From an uncultured Luminiphilus sp. (GTDB lineage Bacteria > Pseudomonadota > Gammaproteobacteria > Pseudomonadales > Halieaceae), in the NCBI GenBank assembly GCA_943789425.1, contig CALSUB010000011.1, positions 84,890-148,889 on the forward strand: a DNA stretch of 64,000 nt, written 5' to 3'. A program made the translations under genes and the position numbers. Below, in pieces: positions 25,332 to 34,058 of the stretch. Positions within the stretch are counted from its first letter, which is position 1. The number at the start of each line of letters is the position of its first letter. Under the pieces are notes generated by a model. That model did no database searches, was not told the DNA's origin, and was given only the letters and a program-made list of their open reading frames with translations.

Positions 25332-26209
25332 TGACGCTGCAACGCAAGAATTCGGTCGTCTAAAGGCGGGTGCGATCTGAGTAGTGCCGCTAGACCTGTG
25401 CCTTTCGCTGAGCGAATACCGAATGCGGTCATCTCACCCGGCAGATCTTGGGGCAGCCCCTGTTCTGCTTTGAGGCGCTGTAATGCGGCGATCATATGAG
25501 TGCTGCCCGCCAACTGAGCGCCTGCTTCATCAGCTCGATATTCTCTAAAGCGCGAGAACCACATCACGATGGTGCTGGCGAGAATGCCCAAAATAATTTC
25601 CGCCACAATGGTGACAATGTAATAGCCGAAACCGTAACCCCGTTGCGTTTTGAAAATCACGCGATCGACGGTGTGGCCAATGATGCGGGCAAAAAACATG
25701 ACAAAGGTATTTACGATTCCTTGTAGCAACGTGAGTGTGATCATGTCGCCGTTGGCAACGTGTCCGATTTCATGTGCTAGCACCGCTCGTGCCTCGGATT
25801 GTTCGAAACGTCGCAGCAAGCCTGTGCTGACGGCAACGAGCGCGTTATTGCGATTCCATCCAGTGGCAAAGGCGTTGGACGCATCAGATGGAAAGATACC
25901 GACTTCGGGCATCCCGATACCGGCCTCTTTGGCAAGTGACTGCACCGTCTCGAGCAACCACTGCTCATCGCGAGACTGAGCCGATGTGATGATCTGCACA
26001 CCGGCGCTTCTTTTTGCCATCCACTTGGACAGTAACAGCGAAATAAAAGACCCGCTAAAACCAAACAGGGCACAAAAAATCAGGAGACTGCTGAGATTCA
26101 AGTCAACCCCGTTGTTCGCCAAAATACCCTCTAAACCCAGTAGATTAAAAATGAGGCTAACTAACACTAAGACGGCGATGTTCGTCGCTAAAAACAGCAG
26201 AATTCTCAT
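25328..26209 (-). CDS. htpX: Membrane zinc metalloprotease HtpX
   Basis: M48-family inner-membrane protease that degrades damaged membrane proteins with FtsH. Two N-terminal membrane helices (about residues 4-24 and 40-60) precede the zinc motif AHEIGH (His146, Glu147, His150), and the third ligand lies in FREYRADEAGA. Two more membrane segments occupy about residues 160-180 and 195-220. It has 293 residues, typical. It shares a 4-bp overlap with the HtrA gene downstream and lies 33 bp after the 99-aa gene. Confidence 0.97.
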   Translation of the reverse strand: MRILLFLATNIAVLVLVSLIFNLLGLEGILANNGVDLNLSSLLIFCALFGFSGSFISLLLSKWMAKRSAGVQIITSAQSRDEQWLLETVQSLAKEAGIGMPEVGIFPSDASNAFATGWNRNNALVAVSTGLLRRFEQSEARAVLAHEIGHVANGDMITLTLLQGIVNTFVMFFARIIGHTVDRVIFKTQRGYGFGYYIVTIVAEIILGILASTIVMWFSRFREYRADEAGAQLAGSTHMIAALQRLKAEQGLPQDLPGEMTAFGIRSAKGTGLAALLRSHPPLDDRILALQRQ

Positions 26210-26242
26210 CCGGTGCGCTCCTTGCAGTGCGATGGCAGGCTG

Positions 26243-26542
26243 TCATTCATAGGTGGGGTCATTTGCTTCGCTTTCAAGCGTTTCCTCTGGGCTTTGCGCA
26301 GCTGCTACTGGCGTGGGATGCGCGCTGATCTCTAAGTCCGTGGGTTTGTTATTGGTGATGCCACACAGCACAACATCGCCACGGAGCGCCGTATCTTTAG
26401 AGCTAAGTTCAAATAGCATGTTGACCGCTTCGTCACGGTGTTCCCAAAAGGCCACCTGTGCTGAGCGGTCACCCAATATCCAATCGCCTGGCTTGCTCCA
26501 GTAATGTCCCAATTGATTGCGAATAACAAATGCACCGCTCAT
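26243..26542 (-). CDS. Conserved-looking hypothetical protein, 99 aa
   Basis: I do not recognise this family. The first about 75 residues are compact and mixed (LGHYWSKPGDWILGD, AVNMLFELSSKD, VVLCGI), followed by a Pro/Ala/Glu-rich tail. No signal peptide or membrane segment is seen. It lies 33 bp upstream of htpX on the same strand and may be in one transcript with htpX and the HtrA gene. Codon use looks like its neighbours, supporting a real gene. Confidence 0.65.
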   Translation of the reverse strand: MSGAFVIRNQLGHYWSKPGDWILGDRSAQVAFWEHRDEAVNMLFELSSKDTALRGDVVLCGITNNKPTDLEISAHPTPVAAAQSPEETLESEANDPTYE

Positions 26543-26685
26543 TAGCGTGTCTCCAAACTGTCATGCATAAAAATGTGTTATCAAATGGTGCCTAAGAAAC
26601 AGTCCGAGCAAATAGTGTAATCAATCCGCCGAGCCAAACAGTCTCGATCCTTAGATCAGTGGCATCATCTCGGTGAAATCATTTC

Positions 26686-26745
26686 AGTGCAACCAACTAG
26701 TGCAACCGCGTCAGCGAAGGAATTACCGAGTGCCCGTCGCGGTTG
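26686..26745. other. Intergenic repeats and hairpin between J-protein gene and 99-aa gene
   Basis: The 216-bp gap 26543-26758 holds a 9-bp direct repeat AGTGCAACC at 26686-26694 and 26699-26707, spaced 13 bp apart. There is also a potential stem CAACCGCG/CGCGGTTG with a loop of about 27 nt just downstream of the J-protein stop. No U-run follows the stem. It may be a weak terminator, an operator or a promoter region for the 99-aa/htpX/htrA unit. Confidence 0.3.
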
Positions 26746-26758
26746 TGCAGTCTTCCTA

Positions 26759-27475
26759 TCAGCTGAGTAGCTGATCTTTCGCTTGATTAATTTTTGCGGC
26801 CAAATAGTCGTTGCCGCCTCGATCGGGGTGACACTTTTGTATCAGTGCTCTGTGCGCCGCAACGATGTCCTCTTCGGTCGCATCATCCTGCAATCCTAGG
26901 ACCGCGAGGGCCTCCGCACGACTCGATGGAGCGGGACCGTTTTCTCCTCCCGGGTCAGTCTCTTCGCTGTCTTGCGCATCATCCGGAAAGCGCTGTTCGA
27001 GGTAGCTAGCCAGTAGCTGTGCAGAGTCCGTGTCTTCATGCTGGCAGTAGTTCAGCAGTTCATCGAGTTGTTGCCGATTTAGCTCATTCAAGAGCCACCC
27101 CTTGAAGTGACTCTCCAATACGACGCCACTAAGGTCGCCGCTGTCGTGATCGAGTGTCATTTTGATGATGCGTGATGTCACTTCGGATTGCTTACTCGAT
27201 GATCTGGCGCCAGATGTGCGCAAGCTACCCAGCGCGGGGAGCAGTCGCACCAAGACAGGCAGCATCTGCCGAGCCGCCACCAACAGACCGGTCAACGCAG
27301 CGCCAACCCAATGCATTTTGCCCATCAACGTCAGGATAATGACACCAATCACGGCGCTACCGAGGATGATTTGTAAATAGGCGCCACGTCTTTTGTGCGG
27401 GGGTTGCTGTTGTGCACGCCGCACTAATACGACCAGCGTGAAGACAATGACGAGTAGCAGAATAACTCTTGGCAC
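26759..27475 (-). CDS. Membrane-anchored J-domain protein
   Basis: Co-chaperone-like protein of 238 residues. Two hydrophobic segments lie at about residues 3-18 and 33-51, with a third weaker one at about 53-80. A conserved middle region follows (TRIIKMTLDHDSGDLSG-type block, about 105-165). The C-terminal J domain (about 185-238) has the invariant HPD at residues 216-218 (KCHPDRGG), then YLAAKINQAKD. A C-terminal J domain behind a membrane anchor resembles the Tim14/Pam18 layout. It should stimulate a DnaK-type Hsp70 at the inner membrane; the client is unknown. Start GTG with AGGAGG 10 nt upstream. It lies 63 bp after the VWA gene, a pairing I recall from other Proteobacteria. Confidence 0.87.
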   Translation of the reverse strand: MPRVILLLVIVFTLVVLVRRAQQQPPHKRRGAYLQIILGSAVIGVIILTLMGKMHWVGAALTGLLVAARQMLPVLVRLLPALGSLRTSGARSSSKQSEVTSRIIKMTLDHDSGDLSGVVLESHFKGWLLNELNRQQLDELLNYCQHEDTDSAQLLASYLEQRFPDDAQDSEETDPGGENGPAPSSRAEALAVLGLQDDATEEDIVAAHRALIQKCHPDRGGNDYLAAKINQAKDQLLS

Positions 27476-27538
27476 GGTGGTTATGCCTCCTATGATGAAC
27501 GTGTGAGCCGCTGTAATTCTATCCGTTTTGGTGGCTCG

Positions 27539-28231
27539 TTATGGCGTTTTTTCGAGTTGGCACAGCAGTGTTCGATCGCCGCGCGTGTTCGATCGGCGCA
27601 GCGCCGCGACACCGCCTTGGGCAAATCGGCTCACGGCAGCCAGTAAGGTGCGGAGTTGATCAGCACTGCTTGCATCAAAGGGCGCATAGGCTCCGTGACT
27701 TAATTGTGCCAGCTGTTCGAAGATGGCCCGAGTGTGTGCGTCGCGCCCTTCCTGAAAGAGAAAGAGGGGTATTTTTTTGATGGCGCATTGCCCCGCTAAG
27801 GAGGCCAAAGTCGCTGGCGATTCCTCGCAGGCGTCACCGACCAGGATTACAGCTCGTAACGGCTGGGAGGCTGAGTGTGCCTCAAGGGCGTGGTGGAGTA
27901 CCCGGCCAATTTGAGTGGCCCCCGGTTCGCAGGTGACGCAACTCATTTGATCGAGCAATGCTCCGGCTTGCGTCAGCCAAGGACTAGCAAAGAATTCGCC
28001 TAGGCCTCGGTAGTAACAAAGCTGTATCGCCAATGTCTGCTCGTTCAACGCGGCCGAGAATAACTCACTGTGTAATCGACGCGCCTGATCCCATGTGGGC
28101 TCTCGGCTGGCTGTGGCGTCGAGTGCAAAAATGATGCGACTTTGTCGAGCAGTAATCGCCTTGATCGCACGCGTTTTACTCAGAAAGCGGGTAATTTCCT
28201 GAGTTTTTGGCTGGCCGATCTCCTTGGAAAT
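27539..28231 (-). CDS. VWA-domain protein with non-canonical (ATT?) start
   Basis: von Willebrand factor A domain protein. The metal-site motif is IIFALDATASREPTWDQA (Asp codon at 28118-28120), followed by IQLCYYRGLGEFFASPWL, a Thr-containing GATQIGRVL and VILVGDACEES. No ATG, GTG or TTG lies in frame before the motif: reading back from it, the frame is open to a TAG at 28241-28243, which is the stop of the upstream 69-aa gene in the same frame. Family members as I recall them begin about 35 residues before the motif, which would place the start at ATT 28229-28231. A TTG at 28046-28048 would delete the metal site. Alternatives are TAG readthrough, a point mutation or a sequence error. Probably partners the downstream membrane J-protein; function uncharacterised. 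Confidence 0.7.
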   Translation of the reverse strand: MSKEIGQPKTQEITRFLSKTRAIKAITARQSRIIFALDATASREPTWDQARRLHSELFSAALNEQTLAIQLCYYRGLGEFFASPWLTQAGALLDQMSCVTCEPGATQIGRVLHHALEAHSASQPLRAVILVGDACEESPATLASLAGQCAIKKIPLFLFQEGRDAHTRAIFEQLAQLSHGAYAPFDASSADQLRTLLAAVSRFAQGGVAALRRSNTRGDRTLLCQLEKTP

Positions 28232-28240
28232 GCGACGTGC

Positions 28241-28450
28241 CTAACGAGAAGAACGCGGCGCTAGCAGACCGCGATCGCGCAATTCTTGAAGATAATGCCG
28301 CCGGCTGGCCAGTTCGGAGATGACGGCCTGCAGTGCGTCTCGGCCGAGCGCGTGTCGCCCCTTACTGGGCGCTTCGTCTACCAAATCCAGTAGTTTTCGG
28401 CTTGAAAAGTCTTCCGCGTTGAAGGTGTTGTGAGTTGTCTCTGTTTTCAT
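28241..28450 (-). CDS. Small hypothetical protein, 69 aa
   Basis: Not recognised. The product is hydrophilic and largely helical, with a central block LLDLVDEAPSKGRHALGRDALQ and a basic C-terminus. ATG 28450 has a G-rich ribosome site (GGGGGGAAATAAA before ATG); an upstream GTG at 28480 is possible but less well placed. Its TAG stop is in the same frame as the following VWA gene, separated from the first possible VWA codon by only nine bases, so the two are either translationally coupled or parts of one interrupted protein. Confidence 0.6.
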   Translation of the reverse strand: MKTETTHNTFNAEDFSSRKLLDLVDEAPSKGRHALGRDALQAVISELASRRHYLQELRDRGLLAPRSSR

Positions 28451-28628
28451 TTTATTTCCCCCCGTCCCCTTTTTGTGCACCTTACTGGTGCCTGCAGCGA
28501 GGTCTTAATCTGCTTCATTCCGGAGACGGGATTTACTGTCAGTTGCTAAAATAGCCCGCTATTATGACAAAAATTAAGCAAGATTGCCTGAGCAAGCGAA
28601 TGTTGCCGCAAATGTGAGAGGTAAAAGG

Positions 28629-29306
28629 GTGAAATGGATGGAATTACGACGTAAACACGCGCTGCCTGACGCAGCCACTGCTCTCCCAGGCAGGGCCACA
28701 CTCATGCCTGTGGCCCAAAGCCACGCGGTGTTGGCTGTGCCATTGCAGCCACCCTACCCAGTGGGTTTGGCAGAGGCGATGTTCGGTATGGGGTGTTTTT
28801 GGGGCGTGGAGAGACTCTTTTGGCGTCAGCCGGGGGTTTACACTACGGCCGTGGGCTATGCCGGCGGGCTGACGCCCAACCCAACCTATCAGGAGGTCTG
28901 CTCGGGTGGGACCGGGCATAACGAAGTCGTACGGATTATTTTTGATCCTGCAGTGATGACTTACGAAGACCTGCTGACTATTTTTTGGGAAAACCATAAC
29001 CCGACGCAGGGTATGCGTCAGGGAAATGATTGGGGTACTCAATACCGGTCGGGTATTTATTATTCGACTGAATCCCAAAAATCAGCGGCTTTGACTAGCC
29101 AACAAAGTTATCAGGTAGCGCTGAGTGAGGCAGGTCACAGCGAGATCACGACCGAAATTTGTGAGGCGCCGCTGTTCTTTTTTGCCGAAGATTATCACCA
29201 GCAATATCTCCACAAAAATCCCGCCGGCTATTGCGGTATGGGTGGAACGGGCGTTAGCTGTGCAGTCGGGGTCGGTGTGGCCGCAACAGATGAGACGGTC
29301 GTTTAG
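28629..29306 (+). CDS. msrA: Peptide-methionine (S)-S-oxide reductase MsrA
   Basis: Repairs oxidised methionine (S-sulfoxide) in proteins. The catalytic Cys is in [60 protein letters not shown] and HQQYLHKNP are family signatures. The N-terminus ([11 protein letters not shown]) matches the longer enterobacterial form, about 225 residues. GTG 28629 or ATG 28638 could initiate (GAGAGG and AAAAGG sites lie upstream); an earlier TTG at 28584 is less likely. The resolving-cysteine region near the end reads [11 protein letters not shown]. Its stop overlaps the convergent rsmE stop. Confidence 0.95.
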   Translation: MKWMELRRKHALPDAATALPGRATLMPVAQSHAVLAVPLQPPYPVGLAEAMFGMGCFWGVERLFWRQPGVYTTAVGYAGGLTPNPTYQEVCSGGTGHNEVVRIIFDPAVMTYEDLLTIFWENHNPTQGMRQGNDWGTQYRSGIYYSTESQKSAALTSQQSYQVALSEAGHSEITTEICEAPLFFFAEDYHQQYLHKNPAGYCGMGGTGVSCAVGVGVAATDETVV

Positions 29307-30022
29307 CTGACTGGGAGCGGTAGTGCTTGCGCGAGGGCTGCAGCGACGGCGGTGTCGACGCTCAGCGTACGCTCACCTAGGTGTCGGCGCCTGGCGCCAA
29401 CAGATTCGGCAAGCTCAATTTCAAAAGGGATAAAACCGCCCTCGGGACCCAACAGCACCAAGCCTGCCCTCGCTTCATCTCGTAGCGCCTGAGTCGCGTT
29501 GCGGTCTGCTATCCAACACGGGTGGTTTTGCGCGAGAGTGGGCAGGATATCCTCGACAAAGGGCCTAAATCGCCGATGCAGGTGGACCTCGGGTAACAGG
29601 GTGTCTCCAGCGCGCTCGAGTCCAGCCTCCAGTGCCGCGGCGATGCGATCGGGTTTCAGCAGGGGACTCTGCCAGTAACTTTTTTCGACACGGGCGCTGT
29701 GAATCAGGTGCAAGTGCGCGACGCCCATTTCGCTGGCGGTGCGAAAGACACGACGGAGCATTTTTGGGCGGGGCAACGCTAGGATTAGATCGAATGGATG
29801 TCGCTGCAGCGCAGCCAGTGTTAAGTGCACATGGATCCGAACCGTTTTGTCATCGATCGCTAAAATAGTGCCACTCCCACGCAGCCCGCCCAGCGCACCC
29901 ACTCTTAAGACTTGTCCGGGCTGACTTTTGAGCACGGTCACAATGTGCTGATGACGTCTGTCATCGAGCACAACGGTCTCGTCATCGATCCAATCGGCGG
30001 GTCTAAGCAAGACAATATTCAT
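29303..30022 (-). CDS. rsmE: 16S rRNA m3U1498 methyltransferase RsmE
   Basis: SPOUT-class methyltransferase acting on U1498 of 16S rRNA in the assembled 30S subunit. It has an N-terminal PUA-like part with [13 protein letters not shown], then the trefoil-knot domain with [18 protein letters not shown] and [16 protein letters not shown], the diagnostic SAM-binding end. Its 239 residues are full length. It lies 15 bp after rimO. Confidence 0.96.
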   Translation of the reverse strand: MNIVLLRPADWIDDETVVLDDRRHQHIVTVLKSQPGQVLRVGALGGLRGSGTILAIDDKTVRIHVHLTLAALQRHPFDLILALPRPKMLRRVFRTASEMGVAHLHLIHSARVEKSYWQSPLLKPDRIAAALEAGLERAGDTLLPEVHLHRRFRPFVEDILPTLAQNHPCWIADRNATQALRDEARAGLVLLGPEGGFIPFEIELAESVGARRRHLGERTLSVDTAVAAALAQALPLPVS

Positions 30023-30037
30023 TACTGTTCCGTCTCG

Positions 30038-31375
30038 TTACACCCAGAGATCGTAGTCATCTGCTGCGGAAATCTCCGCCTCGACTAAGTCGCCCGGTGT
30101 AAAGTCGGTGATGCCAGGCATATGCACCACACCATCGATCTCAGGTGCGTCAGCAAACGTACGGCCGATTGCGCCATCCTCTGTGACCTGATCAATCAAA
30201 ATGGTCTGAGTGGACCCTATTTTCCGCTGTAATTTGGCCGCACTGATCGATTGTTGCAATGCCATAAAGCGCTCCCACCGTGCGGCCTTGGTCGCCTCGG
30301 GCACGGGGTTGGGCAACTCATTTGCGGCGGCACCTTTGACGGGAGAATATTGAAAACAGCCAACACGATCCAATTGAGCACGATCAATAAAGGTCAAGAG
30401 CGATTCAAACTCTTCTTCGGTCTCTCCCGGATAACCCACAATGAAGGTCGAGCGGATGCTGAGGTCAGGACAAATGTCCCGCCATTTTGCAATACGGTCG
30501 AGGGTTTTTTCTGCGGCGGCGGGGCGTTTCATCCGCTCAAGAACACTGCGTGCTCCGTGTTGAAGCGGCATGTCGATATAAGGCAGCAATTTTCCGGCGG
30601 CCATCATTGGGATCAATTTGTCGACGTGTGGGTAGGGGTAGACATAGTGGAACCTCACCCAGACACCGAGCTCGGAGAGGGCCGATGCTAGGCTTTCTAA
30701 ATTACTTTTCAGCGGACGCCCATGCCAAAAGTCAGTTTGGTATTTCAGATCGACCCCGTAAGCACTCGTATCCTGTGAAACGACCAATAACTCCCGCACA
30801 CCCGCTCGTACAAGACCCTCTGCCTCACTCATGACAGAGCCGATGGGTCGACTCACTAGGTCACCCCGGAGACTCGGGATAATGCAGAAGCGACAACGAT
30901 GATTACAGCCTTCGCTGATCTTAAGATAAGCATAATGGCGGGGCGTGAGTTTTACGCCCTGAGCCGGTATTAAGTCCAGATGAGGGTTGGGCTGGTGATG
31001 TTGTGGCAGCACCTCACGAACCGTACTGAGCACCTCTTCGTAAGCGGCAGGACCGCTAATGCCGAGCACCTTCGGGTGCCTTGCCCGAATCGCATCGGCA
31101 TCATCACCCCGACCCATGCACCCCGTGACTAAGACCCGTCCGTTTTCTCTGATCGCTTCTCCGATGGTCTCTAAACTTTCCTCCTTTGCTGCGTCAATGA
31201 ACCCACAGGTATTCACAATAACGACGCCGGCGTCCTCGTATTGAGGGGTGATGTCATAACCCTCGATACGGAGTTGTGTGAGGATTCGCTCTGAATCAAC
31301 CAAGGCCTTAGGGCACCCCAGTGAAATGAAGCCTACCTTTGCTCTGTCAGGTGTTTGGATAGCGGTGTCCCTCAT
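30038..31375 (-). CDS. rimO: Ribosomal protein S12 methylthiotransferase RimO
   Basis: Radical-SAM enzyme that adds a methylthio group to the conserved Asp of ribosomal protein S12. It has the N-terminal UPF0004 domain ([19 protein letters not shown], then [14 protein letters not shown] and TGCMGRGD, carrying the three cluster cysteines). The radical-SAM motif is [17 protein letters not shown] (CxxxCxxC, about residues 155-162), and a C-terminal TRAM domain follows. It has 445 residues. Short spacing to rsmE downstream suggests one rRNA/ribosome-modification transcript. Confidence 0.98.
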   Translation of the reverse strand: MRDTAIQTPDRAKVGFISLGCPKALVDSERILTQLRIEGYDITPQYEDAGVVIVNTCGFIDAAKEESLETIGEAIRENGRVLVTGCMGRGDDADAIRARHPKVLGISGPAAYEEVLSTVREVLPQHHQPNPHLDLIPAQGVKLTPRHYAYLKISEGCNHRCRFCIIPSLRGDLVSRPIGSVMSEAEGLVRAGVRELLVVSQDTSAYGVDLKYQTDFWHGRPLKSNLESLASALSELGVWVRFHYVYPYPHVDKLIPMMAAGKLLPYIDMPLQHGARSVLERMKRPAAAEKTLDRIAKWRDICPDLSIRSTFIVGYPGETEEEFESLLTFIDRAQLDRVGCFQYSPVKGAAANELPNPVPEATKAARWERFMALQQSISAAKLQRKIGSTQTILIDQVTEDGAIGRTFADAPEIDGVVHMPGITDFTPGDLVEAEISAADDYDLWV

Positions 31376-31379
31376 TAAG

Positions 31380-31922
31380 TTAGGCGTCTATGGCGCTGGC
31401 GTTGCTGTGGGTTCTGACGGGCAGTTCTTTTCTCAGCACCGCCAGTAACTCAAGAGATTCCTCGCGATTGAGAAAATCTCCGATTGGCGTTTCGGATACT
31501 TTGTCATGAACGCAGAGCTCAGGTCCCTGCCAGGGGTGACTTTCCGGTGTCACGCGCAGTGCTGCGTCTGCCCGCGTAAAACGCCAGGTTCGTTTCGGCA
31601 CAAAATAGCCCTTATCAATTATCACCGTATCAGCGTTTAAATGAATGACATGTCGGTACTCGAGCTTCCAGTTCACCCAGTACAGCGCGCCACCCAGTGC
31701 CGTTAGCTCTAAGCCCGCCAGCGGCAGAATCGGCCAAGCACCCGCTAAGGCAAAACCAATGCCGGCGCCCAGCGAGGGTATGGCAAGGGCCGCGAGTAGC
31801 CATAAATTCTGGTGCCAGGTCGCAGAGTGATTGGGCTTAACCACCACAACCATTTCTCGATCCGCTTGGTTATAGGAAATCACACGATTCTCCCCAGCAA
31901 GATGTGGCGTATGGTAATGCAT
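31380..31922 (-). CDS. DUF2244-family membrane protein
   Basis: A 180-residue protein with two adjacent membrane segments (about residues 38-57 and 61-80) and a cytoplasmic beta-rich remainder: [20 protein letters not shown], then [22 protein letters not shown], the DUF2244 pattern. Function unknown; family members often sit near cytochrome oxidase or unrelated housekeeping genes. I chose ATG 31922 because AGGAG lies 8 nt upstream; longer versions would run into the RluA-family gene. Confidence 0.82.
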   Translation of the reverse strand: MHYHTPHLAGENRVISYNQADREMVVVVKPNHSATWHQNLWLLAALAIPSLGAGIGFALAGAWPILPLAGLELTALGGALYWVNWKLEYRHVIHLNADTVIIDKGYFVPKRTWRFTRADAALRVTPESHPWQGPELCVHDKVSETPIGDFLNREESLELLAVLRKELPVRTHSNASAIDA

Positions 31923-31947
31923 CCAGCGCGCTCCTAAAAATGATCTG

Positions 31948-32706
31948 TTATGTGCCGGCGTAAATGCATCGTGGTGGTGAGTGGGCGGTGAGTTTGTGAC
32001 CGGAAATCGGGTGACGAAAGGCGATGCTGGTCGCGTGGAGCAACAGCCTCGGTGAGGCATTCAAGACCTCCTCCGGCGCATAAAAGTCGCAGCCCAAAAT
32101 CGGATGCCCAATCTCTTTCAAATGAATACGCAGTTGATGTGATCGGCCCGTGATAGGGAAAAGTTCGACAACCGTCGATTTATCTTCCCTCGCCACCACG
32201 CGCCATCGAGTCACAGCGGATTTCCCACTCGTGAAACACACCTTTTGCTTTGGCCGGTTGGGCCAATCCCGCGTCAGGGGTAGCGTGATCTCGCCCGTAT
32301 CTGGCGATAGGCAGCCCGCAACGCGAGCAAAGTAGGTTTTGTCGATTTGTCTTGATTGGAATTGTCGAGCCAGTTCCGATAGCGCTGCCTTTGTCCGAGG
32401 CACGACCATCACGCCAGAGGTATCGAGGTCAAGGCGATGGACTGCGCTTACGCCGGGATATTGTCGGTCCAGTCTGTGAAGCAAACAGTCGTGATTGAGC
32501 GGATGTCGCCCGGGTACGCTCAGCAGCAAGGTAGGCTTATCGACAATGAGCAGATGCTCATCCCGGTAGAGCAATCGAATGGGTTCTTTCGAGTGGGGGA
32601 CGAGGTAAGGCGGCTGTGGGTCTACTGTAAAATCCACGGGCAATTGGGCTCGAGCGTCAGGGGCGCCCGGCAGCGTCCAAAGCCTGCAGGTAACGACTGA
32701 CCGCAT
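31948..32706 (-). CDS. RluA-family pseudouridine synthase
   Basis: Pseudouridine synthase for rRNA and/or tRNA. The catalytic motif is VSAVHRLDLDTSGVMVV (the Asp of HRLDxDTSG), with YRDEHLLIVDKPTLLLSVPGR before it and FPITGRSHQLRIHLKEIGHPILGC after it. There is no S4 domain, so it is closest to RluA (tRNA 32 / 23S 746). ATG 32706 overlaps pdxJ by 50 bp; GTG 32635 would remove the overlap and still keep the whole domain, so the true start is uncertain. Confidence 0.9.
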   Translation of the reverse strand: MRSVVTCRLWTLPGAPDARAQLPVDFTVDPQPPYLVPHSKEPIRLLYRDEHLLIVDKPTLLLSVPGRHPLNHDCLLHRLDRQYPGVSAVHRLDLDTSGVMVVPRTKAALSELARQFQSRQIDKTYFARVAGCLSPDTGEITLPLTRDWPNRPKQKVCFTSGKSAVTRWRVVAREDKSTVVELFPITGRSHQLRIHLKEIGHPILGCDFYAPEEVLNASPRLLLHATSIAFRHPISGHKLTAHSPPRCIYAGT

Positions 32707-33424
32707 CGGTCACACCGTAGCGCAGCGCATCGATGGTAAAAGCGTGCCCTATCGATACCTCCAATAACGCGTCAATGTGAAAGTCAGGGAGGTTGCTCAG
32801 ATTAAGATCGTGCCCCGCGTTGATCCCTAAGCCGTGAAGCGTCGCTTCAGCTGCTGCCTCCTGAAATTGCGCGAGTGATGGTCCGTAATCACCGCACTCA
32901 TGGGCGCGAGCGTAGGTTTCGGTGTACAGCTCAACGCGGTCCGCGCCGAGCGCACGCACCAGACTGATTTGCGCGGGATCGGGATCCATAAATAGACTCA
33001 CGCGACACCCCCAGCCCTTCAATTGCTCAACAATAGGGCGTAAACGATCGCCGTCACGAGTGATGTCAAAGCCGTGATCAGAAGTCAGTTGATCATCGCC
33101 ATCGGGCACTAGCGTCACCTGCTCAGGGCGAATCTGTTCAATCAATGCCAAGAACCCAGGATAATCCGCAACGCCTGCACGCGGGGCGGACTGTGCAGCG
33201 GCAAAGGGATTGCCTTCAATGTTGAGTTCGGTGCCGCCCATATCGCCTAGCCGGAGGCAATCCTCTGCTCTGATGTGGCGTTGATCTGGTCTGGGATGCA
33301 CCGTAATGCCGTGCGCCCCTGCCCGAATCACGCTCGCTGCGAACTCGCAGGGATCAGGATGTTTCGTATCACGAGCGTTGCGAATCAGCGCGATTTTATT
33401 GAGATTGATGCTGAGCTGCGTCAT
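32657..33424 (-). CDS. pdxJ: Pyridoxine 5'-phosphate synthase PdxJ
   Basis: Condenses 3-amino-2-oxopropyl phosphate with 1-deoxyxylulose 5-phosphate in vitamin B6 synthesis. It opens with LSINLNKIALIRNARDTKHPD, typical PdxJ, followed by HPRPDQRHI, VTLVPD, VSLFMDPDP, ELYTETYA and GINAGHDLN. Its 255 residues are full length. In many Gammaproteobacteria pdxJ follows recO or era; here it follows a cyclophilin gene with a 4-bp ATGA overlap. Confidence 0.97.
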   Translation of the reverse strand: MTQLSINLNKIALIRNARDTKHPDPCEFAASVIRAGAHGITVHPRPDQRHIRAEDCLRLGDMGGTELNIEGNPFAAAQSAPRAGVADYPGFLALIEQIRPEQVTLVPDGDDQLTSDHGFDITRDGDRLRPIVEQLKGWGCRVSLFMDPDPAQISLVRALGADRVELYTETYARAHECGDYGPSLAQFQEAAAEATLHGLGINAGHDLNLSNLPDFHIDALLEVSIGHAFTIDALRYGVTDAVSRYLQALDAAGRP

Positions 33425-34044
33425 GGCGTGATGCGGCTAATGGATAAAATCGAAATGGGTTTGACCGGGACGTCTTGAAAAGTGGTGACACCCCCAGCAG
33501 TCTTAGCAGGCGCCGGACCCGTGTCCGACAGTGAGATGATATCGACGACTTGCATACCGTCGATCACCTCGCCGAAGACGGTATAACCCTCGCTACTGGG
33601 CGTCCAATCGAGTCGTAAGTTGCTGCGCTGATTGATAAAGAACTGAGCCGTCGCAGAATTGGGGTCATTCGTGCGCGCCATAGCAAGCGTGCCGCGAGTA
33701 TTGTGCACCTTATTGCGAGATTCATTAGCGATGGGGGCTCGGGTCGGTTTTTCTTCGAGCGCTGAGGTAAAGCCGCCGCCCTGAATCATAAAGTTGCTGA
33801 TGACCCGGTGGAATACGGTGCCGTCATAATAGCCATCATCGACATACTGAAGAAAATTCTCGACGGTAATCGGTGATTTATCTGCAAACAGCTCCACAGT
33901 AATGTCACCGTCTGTCGTTTTCACGAGTACTTTTGGATTGCCGTCTAGCGATTCCTGAGCAAAGACCGCTAGAGCCCCGATGCTCAGCAACACGGCGACC
34001 AGCAGAGCGCACAGTGAGCGCAGGCGAGTAAGGTATGAATTCAT
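33421..34044 (-). CDS. Periplasmic cyclophilin-type peptidylprolyl isomerase
   Basis: Peptidyl-prolyl cis-trans isomerase with an N-terminal signal peptide (about residues 1-29, ending VFAQ-E) and a bacterial cyclophilin domain: FHRVISNFMIQGGG, TLAMARTNDPNSATAQFFIN and YTVFGEVIDGMQVVD. The domain is PpiA/PpiB-like in size. I used ATG 34044, preceded by AAGGAG (7 nt). The stop overlaps the pdxJ ATG. Assists folding of exported proteins; fits the envelope theme of neighbours. Confidence 0.93.
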   Translation of the reverse strand: MNSYLTRLRSLCALLVAVLLSIGALAVFAQESLDGNPKVLVKTTDGDITVELFADKSPITVENFLQYVDDGYYDGTVFHRVISNFMIQGGGFTSALEEKPTRAPIANESRNKVHNTRGTLAMARTNDPNSATAQFFINQRSNLRLDWTPSSEGYTVFGEVIDGMQVVDIISLSDTGPAPAKTAGGVTTFQDVPVKPISILSISRITP

Positions 34045-34058
34045 AGTGTTCTCCTTGA

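Noticed and set aside
28046..28048. TTG as start of the VWA gene
   Set aside because: It would remove the DATAS metal-site motif and about 60 conserved residues that are still encoded upstream in frame.
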